Source: Lysinibacillus telephonicus (lineage in GTDB: Bacteria; Bacillota; Bacilli; Bacillales_A; Planococcaceae). Taken from it: a DNA stretch of 64,000 nucleotides. Both the position numbers and the translations under genes were made by a program. The DNA is taken from positions 1-64,000 of the forward strand of contig NZ_RXNR01000013.1 in assembly GCF_003966145.1 (NCBI RefSeq), read 5' to 3'. Positions 43,313-52,548 of the stretch are shown piece after piece (the first letter of the stretch is position 1; each line of letters starts with the position of its first letter). The notes beneath the pieces were generated by a model. The model worked only from the letters and a program-made list of their open reading frames with translations. It was not told the origin of the DNA and did no database searches.

Positions 43313-45004
43313 TTATTTTACTTGCAGTTCATTCATTTTTTGTTTTTCTTCTTCTACTAAAGTACGTCTTAAAATTTTTCCAACTGCAGTTTTTGGCAAT
43401 TCATTTCGGAACTCATAAATACGCGGTACTTTATATGCAGCTAGATGTTGACGGCAATATTTATTTAATTCTTCTTCAGAAACATTTTTTCCTTCTCGAA
43501 CCACGATATATGCTTTAACAGTTTCACCGCGGTATGGATCAGGTATGCCGGCAACAACACATTCTTGAATCGCCTCATGCTCATAAAGTACCTCTTCAAC
43601 TTCACGAGGGTAAATATTGAAACCGCCAGCAATAATCATATCTTTTTTACGATCTACAACATAAAAGTATCCTTCTTCATCCATATAACCCAAGTCGCCG
43701 GTTAAAAACCACCCATCAACAAAAGACATTGCAGTTTCTTCCGGTCTCTTCCAATAGCCTTTCATCACCTGTGGACCTTTAATAGCAATTTCACCAATTT
43801 CTCCGCGAGGTAAAATTTCGCCGTCTGCTGAACGCATAATGACCGCTTCCGTATCTGGCCAAGGTACTCCAATTGATCCTTTTACACGGTTGCCCCATAT
43901 AAAATTGGCATGTGTTACAGGAGATGTTTCAGTCAAACCATAGCCTTCTACAAGTTTCCCACCCGTTAGTGCTTCAAATTTATCTTGTACTTCAACAGGC
44001 AGAGGTGCAGAACCACTTAAACAAGCCTTTATTGAAGATAAATCGTATTTCCCTATATCAGGATGATTTAATAATCCAATGTACATTGTCGGAGCACCTG
44101 GAAAGAGAGTTGGTTTCTGCTTTTCAATCATTTTCAATACTTGTTCTGTATCAAATTTCGGAAGCAGCACCATTTTGTTGCATGCCATTACTGACAATAA
44201 GAGTACCGTTGTCATTCCATAGACATGGAAAAATGGCAATGCTCCTAGAATCACTTCTTCACCATTTTTGCATTGGTACATCTACGCATCACACATCATT
44301 GTATTTGCAATTAAATTTTTATGTGTCAGCATTACCCCTTTAGGCGAACCAGTAGTTCCACCAGTATATTGAATTAATGCTAAATCTTCTTCAAAATCAA
44401 ATGGCACTTCAATTGGCAGCGCCTCACTAGTCCGCAAAATTTCAGTAAATAAATGTGTCAGCCCCTTATGCTCTACCTTTACACTAACCCCATATTGTTT
44501 CTTTTGAATAAATGGATAAACCAGGTTTTTAGGGAATGGCAAATAATCTTTTATTGCTGTTATAATAACGTTTTCAATATTCGTTTCTTTTAATACTTTG
44601 GTAATACGCGGATATAAAATATCCATTGATACAATAATTTTTGACCCCGAATCAGCCATTTGATATTGCAACTCACGCTCAGTATAAAGTGGATTCGTTT
44701 GAACGACGATTCCTCCAGCATATAAAATACCGTAGTATGCAATGACTGCCTGCGGACAGTTTGGCAGCATTATTGCTACTCGATCACCTTTTTCCACCCC
44801 TAACCGAAGCAAATAATTCGCAAATTTTAGTGAAGATTCATACAATTCTTTATAAGTAACATCTCTCCCAGTAAAATGAATCGCCACTTTGCTCGGGTAT
44901 TTTTCATATGCCCTTGTTAAAAATCTTTGAACAGGTACTTTTTCATAAGTCAAGCTGTGAGGTATTTCTTTCGGGTATTTTGAAAGCCAAACCTTCTCAG
45001 TCAT
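43313..45004 (-). pseudogene. lcfA: Long-chain fatty-acid--CoA ligase LcfA, interrupted by an in-frame amber codon
   Basis: Without the interruption this is a 563-codon acyl-CoA synthetase from the ATG at 45004 (GGGGAG upstream). The N-terminal part (45004-44282) ends ANTMMCDA followed by TAG at 44282-44284. The same frame continues with MYQCKNGEEVILGALPFFHVYG. By alignment with LcfA the TAG stands where Trp is found. AMP-binding motifs occur on both sides: YTGGTTGSPKGVMLTH before, and GYGLTETSP, GWFLTGDLGY, DRKKDMIIAGGFNIYPREVE and KTAVGKILRR after. The second part could not act alone because it lacks the P-loop. A sequencing error is possible. Confidence 0.85.
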
Positions 45005-45048
45005 TAACAACTCCCCTTCGTTTCAAAGTTTTAAATTTTCTTACAATT

Positions 45049-45077
45049 ATTATAGTTGAAAAGAAAAGCGCTTTCAA
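45049..45077 (-). promoter_or_regulatory. lcfA promoter overlapped by a cre-like site
   Basis: TTGAAA (45072-45077) and TATAAT (45049-45054) are 17 nt apart on the minus strand, a near-consensus sigma-A promoter. The sequence TTGAAAGCGCTTTTC (45063-45077) over the -35 box resembles a cre site, which fits the known CcpA control of the FadR regulon in B. subtilis. No FadR box is visible at this promoter. Confidence 0.7.
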
Positions 45078-45206
45078 ACTATTTTTATAAAACTTTCACA
45101 TTTTAGCTATTTAATGTTATTTTTTCTTTCATTTATGTATATTTTCCAGAGTTGAACTTTGTAGAAAAATGTCTATAGAATTCTTTATTTAATTTAGTAA
45201 TATAAA

Positions 45207-45407
45207 AAGCTAGCAGAAAATGGATTCTACTAGCTTCTTATAATGTATTAAGTTTTACTAATTGTGTATTCACATGTGCAGCCGTCTAGTGTACTAAAAG
45301 CGATGACGTTTATCTTGCTTTACTTTAGGTCAGCAGCATGAGGATACAAACAATAAACTTATTCAAAATATTTGAAGCTAGTAGAAGTAAATCCCTCTAC
45401 TAGCTTC
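45207..45407. repeat. Two related hairpins in the lcfA-yshE interval
   Basis: A hairpin at about 45207-45237 (AAGCTAGCAGAA with TTCTACTAGCTT, imperfect) and a perfect 12-bp one at 45374-45385 with 45396-45407 (GAAGCTAGTAGA) share their stem sequence. Neither has a long T tract. They may be terminators of the yshE transcript. Apart from these the interval 45078-45416 has no recognised feature. Confidence 0.5.
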
Positions 45408-45416
45408 ACCGTCATC

Positions 45417-45497
45417 TTACACTGTCGCTAAATAATAAATCCCTATAATTAAAAATATTACACAAACACCCACTAATATTTTAGCTAAAGTTTTCAT
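45417..45497 (-). CDS. Putative 26-residue membrane peptide coupled to yshE
   Basis: A short frame MKTLAKILVGVCVIFLIIG followed by IYYLATV begins at ATG 45497 and ends at TAA 45417. The ribosome site AGGAGC overlaps the TAG stop of yshE and is 7 nt from the ATG, so translation would be coupled. The peptide is a basic N-terminus plus one membrane-spanning helix. I know no family for it. Such single-helix peptides often modulate a membrane partner, here perhaps YshE, but that is speculation. Confidence 0.55.
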   Translation of the reverse strand: MKTLAKILVGVCVIFLIIGIYYLATV

Positions 45498-45507
45498 ACA
45501 ATCGCTC

Positions 45508-45921
45508 CTACGTAATACTTGCGCCGATTACAAATGATAACCCCAATGAAATAGTAAACGATATAAAACCGACCGAACGATTATCTTCTGCAATTTCATC
45601 ATCCACTTTAAAGCGAGGCGTTAAAAATTCAAATAACAAATAAGCAAAAATTAATAATACAAATCCAAACAATCCCCAACCAAGCATCTCTAGAAGGGTT
45701 GAGTGGCGTTCGATCGAATACCTAAAAATATTACATACCCCTAATATTTTACCGCCAGTTGCCAGTGCTACAGCTAGGTTTCCATTTTTTATTTCTTCCC
45801 AGTTTTTATACTTTGTTACAATTTCGAATAAAATCATTGACACGATTAAACAAAGTACTACCACACTAAAGTAACCTGCTGTTTCAACTAAAGGATGTTG
45901 CCAAAAACTTGAACCCAGCAT
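45508..45921 (-). CDS. yshE: DUF350 family membrane protein (YshE-like)
   Basis: A membrane protein of about 137 residues with four hydrophobic segments. It shows the DUF350 repeat pattern (VVVLCLIVSMILFEIVTKYKNWEEIKNGNLAVALATGGKILGVCNIFRYSI). The ATG at 45930 sits directly against GAGGGG, so the ATG at 45921 (MLGSSFWQHP) is preferred. Function of the family is unknown. The position between mutS2 and lcfA is as in B. subtilis. Confidence 0.85.
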   Translation of the reverse strand: MLGSSFWQHPLVETAGYFSVVVLCLIVSMILFEIVTKYKNWEEIKNGNLAVALATGGKILGVCNIFRYSIERHSTLLEMLGWGLFGFVLLIFAYLLFEFLTPRFKVDDEIAEDNRSVGFISFTISLGLSFVIGASIT

Positions 45922-46018
45922 CACAGTCATCCCCTCTATACTTATAAAGCTTTATATAAAAAGCTCCTCTATTTTCTCTAGTCCATCTGATTACATTATA
46001 TTGTTAGAAAAACTATTC

Positions 46019-48385
46019 TTATTTCAACTCGACTACAGTGACTCCAAATCCACCTTCGCCAGCCTCTCCATAGCGGAATGACTTCACACGCTTGTGACCT
46101 TTTAAAAAGTTTTGGATTCCTTGTCTTAATGCTCCAGTTCCTTTACCATGAATAATCGATACACGGGGGTAATTAGCTAGGAGTGCATCATCAATATATT
46201 TCTCGGTTCTAAGAATGGCATCTTCATATCGTTCGCCACGTAAATCCAATTCTAATTTAACATGACTATTACGATTTTTCACATTGGTCATTGTGACAGT
46301 TTGCTTTTCTTTTTCCGGTTTTATATATTGTAAATCCGATTCTTCTAGTTTCATTTTCAAAATACCGATTTGTACAACCCATTCATTATCAGATGCTTTT
46401 TCAATTAACGAACCTTTTTGACCATAGCTTAAAACTTTTACTTCATCGCCAATTTTTAAATTTTGAGCACGTTCGCGAATTTGGGCTTGTTTCTTTAACA
46501 CTGGATTTTCCTGAGGAGCAGCTTCCTCTAATCGTTTTTTAGCATCAATTAATTCATGCTCTTTAACAACTTTACTCGCATTTTCTCGCATTTCTCGAAG
46601 CTCTGTAATAATTTTTTCAGCTTCTTGTTTTGCTTCATCTATAATTTTCCGAGCTTTTTCTTTTGCTTTTTTCTCAAGATTTTCCTTTTTATCGTCATAT
46701 GTTTTCAGACGTTCTGCAAGTTCTTCACGCAATAGCTGAGCTTCCTCTAAAAGAAGATGTGCCTCTTCCGCCTCACGTTCCGAACGGCGTCTGCTTTCCT
46801 CAAGTGAAGCAATCATTGCTTCTACCTCATGACGATCAGAGCCGGTAAATGATTTTGCCTGGTCAATGATAGATGATTTTAAACCAAGGCGCTTAGAAAT
46901 TTCAAACGCATTAGACCGACCTGGAACACCAATTAATAAGCGATAAGTTGGACTTAAAGTTTCAACATCAAATTCCACACTTGCGTTCACAACTCCAGGC
47001 CGATTATAGCCATAAGCTTTTAACTCAGGATAATGAGTAGTTGCCATAACTCGTGCACCACGACCAACTACCTCGTCTAAGATGGATATGGCAAGTGCAG
47101 CACCTTCTTGAGGGTCTGTTCCAGCACCTAGTTCGTCAAATAATACAAGTGAACGCGAATCAAATTTACTTAAAATATCAACAATGTTCACCATATGAGA
47201 AGAGAAGGTTGATAACGACTGTTCAATTGATTGCTCGTCTCCAATATCAGCAAACAATTGATTAAACACAGCTAATTCAGAGCCATCTAATGCTGGAACT
47301 GGTAAACCAGCCTGTGCCATCAATGTGCAAAGTCCAACAGTTTTAAGTGTAACCGTCTTACCGCCAGTATTTGGTCCTGTAATAACAATTGCTGTAATAT
47401 CACGTCCAAATTCGATTGTATTAGGTACAGCTTCATCAATCGGAATAAGTGGATGTCTAGCTCGTACAAGACGAATATAGCCTTCCTCATTCATCTTTGG
47501 CTTCGTGCACTTGTTTGCCTGGCCATACTTTCCTTTTGCTAAAATGACATCAATATCGCCTAATATTTGTACTAACACAAATAAGTCGTGGCTAACTTCC
47601 TGTACTTTTGTTGAAAGCTCTACTAAAATTCTTTCAATTTCAGCTTTTTCTTTTACTTTTAATCGACCAATTTCATTATTCGCCTGTACAACAGATTCCG
47701 GTTCAATGAAAAGCGTCTGGCCTGATGAAGATTGGTCGTGAACGATGCCACCATAATAACCTCGATATTCTTGCTTAACTGGAATAACAAAGCGGTCATT
47801 ACGAATGGTAACGATTGCATCTGAAAGCATTTTCGAAGCATTGGAGCCGCGGGTTAAGCTTTCTAACTTTTGACGCACTTTAGCTTCTTCAGATCTTAGA
47901 GATTGTCGAATTGATCGTAATACTGTACTTGCCGAATCCAATACTGCTCCGTTATCATCAATGCAATCATTTATTTCATGCTGCAATGCTGTCAATATCG
48001 GCATTTGCTCTTTTCTTTCGATAAAATGAGGAATTTGAATATTCCCTTCTTCCTCAATATCTTCTAAAAAATTACGAAGAATACGACTTGCTCGTATCGT
48101 ACTTGCAATTTCCATTAATTCAATCGGACTCAACATTCCACCGATTTGGGCGCGTTTTGCATGTGGACGTACATCAAAAATTCCACCCATTGGTACATTC
48201 CCTTTAACACGTAGAATAGAAAGCCCTTCATCCATTTCTTCTAATAGCTCAATTACCTTATCAAAATCTGTTTCGGGAATTAGTTGCTCGATGGCATTTC
48301 TTCCTAAAGAAGATGTACAGAAGGCTGCTACCTGTTCACGTACTTTATCGTATTCTAATGTTCTTAATGCTCGTTCTGCGATCAC
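46019..48385 (-). CDS. mutS2: Endonuclease MutS2
   Basis: A 788-residue protein from a GTG start (AGGAGGTG upstream). The N-terminal core and clamp regions precede an ATPase with Walker A TGPNTGGKTVTLK and Walker B region LVLFDELGAGTDPQEGAAL. A long coiled coil (about 520-610) and a C-terminal Smr nuclease domain (LDLRGERYEDAILRTEKYIDDAL, IIHGKGTGALRQGI) follow. MutS2 acts on branched DNA and, in B. subtilis, on collided ribosomes. It is downstream of polX, as in B. subtilis. Confidence 0.96.
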   Translation of the reverse strand: MIAERALRTLEYDKVREQVAAFCTSSLGRNAIEQLIPETDFDKVIELLEEMDEGLSILRVKGNVPMGGIFDVRPHAKRAQIGGMLSPIELMEIASTIRASRILRNFLEDIEEEGNIQIPHFIERKEQMPILTALQHEINDCIDDNGAVLDSASTVLRSIRQSLRSEEAKVRQKLESLTRGSNASKMLSDAIVTIRNDRFVIPVKQEYRGYYGGIVHDQSSSGQTLFIEPESVVQANNEIGRLKVKEKAEIERILVELSTKVQEVSHDLFVLVQILGDIDVILAKGKYGQANKCTKPKMNEEGYIRLVRARHPLIPIDEAVPNTIEFGRDITAIVITGPNTGGKTVTLKTVGLCTLMAQAGLPVPALDGSELAVFNQLFADIGDEQSIEQSLSTFSSHMVNIVDILSKFDSRSLVLFDELGAGTDPQEGAALAISILDEVVGRGARVMATTHYPELKAYGYNRPGVVNASVEFDVETLSPTYRLLIGVPGRSNAFEISKRLGLKSSIIDQAKSFTGSDRHEVEAMIASLEESRRRSEREAEEAHLLLEEAQLLREELAERLKTYDDKKENLEKKAKEKARKIIDEAKQEAEKIITELREMRENASKVVKEHELIDAKKRLEEAAPQENPVLKKQAQIRERAQNLKIGDEVKVLSYGQKGSLIEKASDNEWVVQIGILKMKLEESDLQYIKPEKEKQTVTMTNVKNRNSHVKLELDLRGERYEDAILRTEKYIDDALLANYPRVSIIHGKGTGALRQGIQNFLKGHKRVKSFRYGEAGEGGFGVTVVELK

Positions 48386-48425
48386 TCCCGAACACCTCCT
48401 GCTAAATCATTTCCATACATATTGT

Positions 48426-50135
48426 TTACTTGTTTTGTTGTATAAAAGTTTCAAATTGTTTTACTGACCATGTATTTACAACTAAATCTTTTTTCACCCA
48501 GGCTTTTTGAGCATACTTTGTTCCAATTTCCATAAACAATAATTGCTCAATCGCATGGGCATCTGTATTAATAGCAATAGGAACGTTGTATTCCATTGCC
48601 ATCATTAAATGCTCTATACATAAATCTAAGCGGTACGGACTTGCGTTTAGTTCTAAAATTTTTCCAAATTGGGCTGCCCATTTAATTAGTTGTGGTATAT
48701 CAGGATTATAGCCATCACGCTGACCAATAATTCGACCTGTTGGATGTGCAATCATATGAACATATGGATTTTGAATAGCTGTATATAAACGCTCCATTAT
48801 TTTTTCTTGGGGCTGTGAAAAACTTGAATGAATAGATGCAATTACAAAATCAAGCTCTTTTAATACATCATCTTCAAAATCAAGTGTTGCATTTGGTAAA
48901 ATATCCATCTCCGTACCTGCAAATAATCGGAAATTCGGATGGGCCTCATTAAATGAATAAATTTCTAATCGTTGTTTTTCTAAACGCTCTGGAGTTAAAC
49001 CATTGGCAACCTTTAAATATTGCGAGTGATCAGTAATAACTCCGTGTGTATAGCCACGTTTAATCAACGCCTCACCCATTTCTTTCACAGTATGGGCACC
49101 GTCTGACCAAGTTGTATGCATATGCAAATCTGACACAATCGCTTCAAGTGTAACAAGATTATTTAATTCATCTAAACGCTCTAATTCTTTACCTGACTCT
49201 CGAACAGTTGGAGGTATGAAAGGCAAATTGAAATGTGCAAAAAATTGCTCTTCGGAATCAAACGTTAAAACTGTACCATCAGGCTGCTCTACACCGTATT
49301 CACTTATTTTCTTCCCTTGCTCTTTTGCAAGCTGCCTCATGCGGACATTATGGTCTTTTGAACCAGTAAAATGATGTAGAGCAGTTGCAAACTCTGCTAA
49401 AGAAACAAGTCGAAAATCGACATTAACTACATCTTCAATATCTAAAACAACGGAAATTTTTGTATCTCCAGCTGCTACAACCTCTTTAACTGATAGTTCC
49501 TCAAGCAACTGTTCCTTTATTTTTTCTGGCTGTTCTGTTGCTACAATAAAATCTATATCCTTGCTCATTTCATTTACACGCCGAAAACTACCAGCAACAG
49601 AAAACTTTTGCACTTCTGGAATGGTTTTTAGCAATTCTTCAATATCAATGACGATTTGCTGCAAATACCATATAGGCAAACGTTCACTTCGATTTCCTAG
49701 CTGCTCCAACTCTTTTAATATTTTTTCTTCAGATTTTGGGCCAAATCCAGCTAGTTTTTGGATTTCTTTTGCTTCACATGCTGCTCTCAAGCTTTCTGCA
49801 CTATCAATGCCTAGCTCGCTATAAAGCTTCGCTAGTTTTTTGCCTCCTAAACCAGGAAGTTTTAGGAGTGGAATTAATCCTTTTGGAACAGCATCCTCAA
49901 GCTCTTTTAATTGGGAGGATTCACCTGTCTCAATTAGCTCATTAATAACTGCGGCAGTGCCTTTCCCAATACCTTTAAGTTTCGTAATATCATCTATTTC
50001 ACTTAAACTACGTTCGTCCAATTCAAGTGCATTTGCTGCCTTTCGAAAGGCTGACACTTTAAATGGATTTTCTCCTTGAAGCTCCAAGTATAGGGCAATT
50101 TTTTCGAGAGTTTTAATAACAATTTTTTTATTCAA
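48426..50135 (-). CDS. polX: Family X DNA polymerase/3'-5' exonuclease PolX
   Basis: A 569-residue enzyme from a TTG start (GAGGAGGT upstream). Helix-hairpin-helix parts (LKGIGKGTAAVINELI, LPGLGGKKLAKLY) lead into the polymerase X core (VAGSFRRVNEMSKDIDFIVA with catalytic Asp). The C-terminal PHP domain (about 335-569, VSDLHMHTTWSDGAHTVKEMG, HPTGRIIGQRDG, NTDAHA) supplies the nuclease. It works in base excision and gap repair. Confidence 0.95.
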   Translation of the reverse strand: MNKKIVIKTLEKIALYLELQGENPFKVSAFRKAANALELDERSLSEIDDITKLKGIGKGTAAVINELIETGESSQLKELEDAVPKGLIPLLKLPGLGGKKLAKLYSELGIDSAESLRAACEAKEIQKLAGFGPKSEEKILKELEQLGNRSERLPIWYLQQIVIDIEELLKTIPEVQKFSVAGSFRRVNEMSKDIDFIVATEQPEKIKEQLLEELSVKEVVAAGDTKISVVLDIEDVVNVDFRLVSLAEFATALHHFTGSKDHNVRMRQLAKEQGKKISEYGVEQPDGTVLTFDSEEQFFAHFNLPFIPPTVRESGKELERLDELNNLVTLEAIVSDLHMHTTWSDGAHTVKEMGEALIKRGYTHGVITDHSQYLKVANGLTPERLEKQRLEIYSFNEAHPNFRLFAGTEMDILPNATLDFEDDVLKELDFVIASIHSSFSQPQEKIMERLYTAIQNPYVHMIAHPTGRIIGQRDGYNPDIPQLIKWAAQFGKILELNASPYRLDLCIEHLMMAMEYNVPIAINTDAHAIEQLLFMEIGTKYAQKAWVKKDLVVNTWSVKQFETFIQQNK

Positions 50136-50151
50136 TTTCGTACCTCCTCGT

Positions 50152-50196
50152 GAAAAATGGAGGTGTCCAGAAAGTAATAATTTCTGAACATCCCCA
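50152..50196 (-). terminator. Terminator between cvpA and polX
   Basis: GGTGTCCAGAAA (about 50163-50175) pairs with TTTCTGAACATCC with few mismatches. TTTTT follows on the minus strand, just upstream of the polX ribosome site. Confidence 0.65.
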
Positions 50197-50355
50197 CTCC
50201 TTCTGTACTAAATATATGCTATAAAGTCCTGCTACTTTGGTACTCCGTATTGTCGGCGCAATTTATCCTACCAACGAAAGTAAAGTGATGCCTTCTAATT
50301 ATTAATACTACTACTAACTTTAAATCATAACGACACATACAATTTCTTGTCTATT

Positions 50356-50904
50356 TTATTCTTTATAGATATACCACCAATCTTGGAACATCCCTGTGAG
50401 AATCGGCGTATGCTCAAGCATTAGATTGGCTATAATCGAACTACCCATAAAGCTTTGAATGGCCTCGATTGGAAGCATTGCAAGAACATACATAACAATA
50501 AATAAAATAAAATAAAATTCTAAAAAACAAAGAATCGCACCAAGAAGTCGATTAATAGAATTTAGTATTGGCAAATATGTTAAAAAGTCAAAAACAGAAC
50601 CTAGAATTTGTAGTGCTATTTTTACTGCAAAGAAAATAACTGCAAACGCTATAATACGATAAAATGTTCGATCAACATCCAACGTATCTAATATAAGCAT
50701 CATCGATGTATCTTCACTGATACCTGGATACGGAACCCAAAGTACAAACTTCTCTGCCAATGGTTTATAATAAATATACGCTACAATAAGTGCAATGAAA
50801 AAGCTTGTAAGGTGGATGGCTTGCACTATGAAGCCGCGTTTTAGCCCCACTAGTAAACTAGCAATAAATATAATAATTAACAATATGTCTAACATTAACT
50901 TCAA
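50356..50904 (-). CDS. cvpA: CvpA family membrane protein (YshB)
   Basis: A 182-residue protein with four hydrophobic segments and the CvpA pattern [46 protein letters not shown] and [21 protein letters not shown]. Homologues are needed for colicin V production in E. coli; the role in Bacillus is unclear. Its ATG overlaps the zapA stop by 4 nt, so the two are coupled. Confidence 0.92.
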   Translation of the reverse strand: MKLMLDILLIIIFIASLLVGLKRGFIVQAIHLTSFFIALIVAYIYYKPLAEKFVLWVPYPGISEDTSMMLILDTLDVDRTFYRIIAFAVIFFAVKIALQILGSVFDFLTYLPILNSINRLLGAILCFLEFYFILFIVMYVLAMLPIEAIQSFMGSSIIANLMLEHTPILTGMFQDWWYIYKE

Positions 50905-51161
50905 CCCTTTAATTTTTTCAATTCATCTTCAAGCTTTTCAACTTGCTCTTTTAATTTAAGTAATTCATGTACGGTATTGACAGCTGTAAGTACTGCAAGC
51001 TTGGAACTATCTAGTGAAGGATTATGTACATGTATTTCCCGCATTTTATCATCTACTATTGATGCAACTAATCGCATATGACCGGTAGATTCAGTCCCAA
51101 CCATTTTATAAGTATGACCATATATTTCCACCGATATTCGATTTTTTTCTTGTTCAGCCAA
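50901..51161 (-). CDS. zapA: Cell division protein ZapA
   Basis: An 86-residue protein from the TTG at 51161, which is 7 nt after GGGAGG; the frame extends upstream to 51245 but that part is hydrophobic and unlike ZapA. The ZapA pattern is [33 protein letters not shown] followed by [22 protein letters not shown], and a coiled coil to the end. ZapA bundles FtsZ filaments at the division site. Confidence 0.93.
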   Translation of the reverse strand: MAEQEKNRISVEIYGHTYKMVGTESTGHMRLVASIVDDKMREIHVHNPSLDSSKLAVLTAVNTVHELLKLKEQVEKLEDELKKLKG

Positions 51162-51345
51162 TGCAATACCTCCCAAAGCGTAAGCAACAAACCAGATATT
51201 TTTTATAAACGTTACAAACAAGCTAAAAGTTACATTTACTTGCACTATTTCTATAATATTAGAATATATTTGGAAATTTTATAATACATATCATATCATG
51301 AAACTGTTTTTCATGTGAACAACGAACGAAGAAAGGAATAAACTT

Positions 51346-52302
51346 ATGTCGAATATTGTGTTACAGCTTTCTACAGAAATACAGGATAAAGTAAAATCAT
51401 ATTATGCATCATCGATTATAGAACGCAATGCACCCGGTGTAGTTTTTGCTGCAAAGCTGCCTGATACAGCAATTACTATATATAAATCAGGAAAAGTAAT
51501 GTTTCAAGGAATTGGAGCAAAAAGAGAGGCAAGCCGCTGGGGAGAGATAAAGGCTAAAAGTCCATCCACTTCCGCAATATCCAATAACCAGCCGATTCAA
51601 ACAAAAGGTGATAAATTACCTGAACATTTTGCTGAGTTATCTGTAATTGGCTCAGATGAAACTGGAACAGGCGACTATTTCGGCCCTGTGACTGTTGCAG
51701 CTGTTTATGTTCCTCAAGATAAAATTGAGTTAATTTACGAATTAGGTGTTAAAGATTCTAAAATGTTAAACGACACGATTATGAAAAGAATGGCTCCTGA
51801 TATTATGTCTGTTTGTACACATAGCATTTTAACATTGCGCAATGAAAAGTATAACGAGCTTCAAGCTAAAGGTTATTCGCAGGGGAAAATCAAAGCTATG
51901 CTGCATAATCAAGCGTTAAGACATGTTTTAAAGAAAATAGCCCCTGAACAACCAGATTATATTTTAGTCGATCAATTTGCTGAACGAAATATATACTACA
52001 ATCATTTAAAAAATGTAAAAGAAATTGTACGTGAAAATGTTTTATTCTCAACAAAAGCAGAGCAACTGCACGTAGCGGTTGCCGCCGCCTCAATACTCGC
52101 ACGCTATGCATTTTTAAACGAAATGGATAGACTTTCGGAAACAGTAGGATTTCCATTGCAAAAAGGGGCGAGTGGAAAAGTTGATGAAATGGCTGCCCGT
52201 ATCTGGTTGGAGCATGGAGAGGAAACATTACGTACGTTGTCTAAATGGCATTTTGCCAATACGGAAAAAGCGAAGAAAATTGTCAATTTAAAACGCAAAT
52301 GA
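51346..52302 (+). CDS. rnhC: Ribonuclease HIII
   Basis: A 318-residue nuclease that removes RNA from RNA-DNA hybrids. The N-terminal TBP-like substrate-binding domain (about 1-85) precedes the RNase H fold with GSDETGTGDYFGPVTVAAVYV (first acidic residues), LGVKDSKML, ILVDQFAERN and the C-terminal AAASILARYAFL. ATG start with GAAAGGAAT upstream. It diverges from zapA. In B. subtilis pheST lies next to it; here an organic acid operon does. Confidence 0.96.
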   Translation: MSNIVLQLSTEIQDKVKSYYASSIIERNAPGVVFAAKLPDTAITIYKSGKVMFQGIGAKREASRWGEIKAKSPSTSAISNNQPIQTKGDKLPEHFAELSVIGSDETGTGDYFGPVTVAAVYVPQDKIELIYELGVKDSKMLNDTIMKRMAPDIMSVCTHSILTLRNEKYNELQAKGYSQGKIKAMLHNQALRHVLKKIAPEQPDYILVDQFAERNIYYNHLKNVKEIVRENVLFSTKAEQLHVAVAAASILARYAFLNEMDRLSETVGFPLQKGASGKVDEMAARIWLEHGEETLRTLSKWHFANTEKAKKIVNLKRK

Positions 52303-52305
52303 AAG

Positions 52306-52328
52306 AAGAGGTAATTATGCCTCTTTTT
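52306..52328 (+). terminator. Terminator after rnhC
   Basis: AAGAGG (52306-52311) pairs with CCTCTT (52320-52325) followed by T residues, 4 nt after the rnhC stop. Confidence 0.75.
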
Positions 52329-52476
52329 CGTTTTACCCTAGTCACATAATCTTTCACAACAACAAGTTGTCTATTTTACAAAACAGTATCCGTCTTCATT
52401 ACTAATTATTTATTAGTTTCACTTCCAACATTATTCCAATGGCAGTCGCTAAAAACGGCACCTCTACAGAAGTAAT

Positions 52477-52513
52477 GGGCCGTCTCAAGCTAACTAAATG
52501 ACGACCCTTTTTT
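52477..52513 (+). terminator. Second plus-strand terminator before the tct operon
   Basis: GGGCCGTC (52477-52484) pairs with GACGACCC (52500-52507) with one mismatch, followed by six T (52508-52513). It faces the end of tctA, convergent with rnhC. Confidence 0.7.
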
Positions 52514-52548
52514 ACCCATATATTTTAATTATTAGTTTCTATATCATC

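Noticed and set aside
45207-45407. Repeated hairpins considered as a CRISPR array or mobile-element ends
   Set aside because: There are only two copies, with no regular spacers and no cas or transposase gene nearby; terminator-like hairpins of the yshE transcript are simpler.
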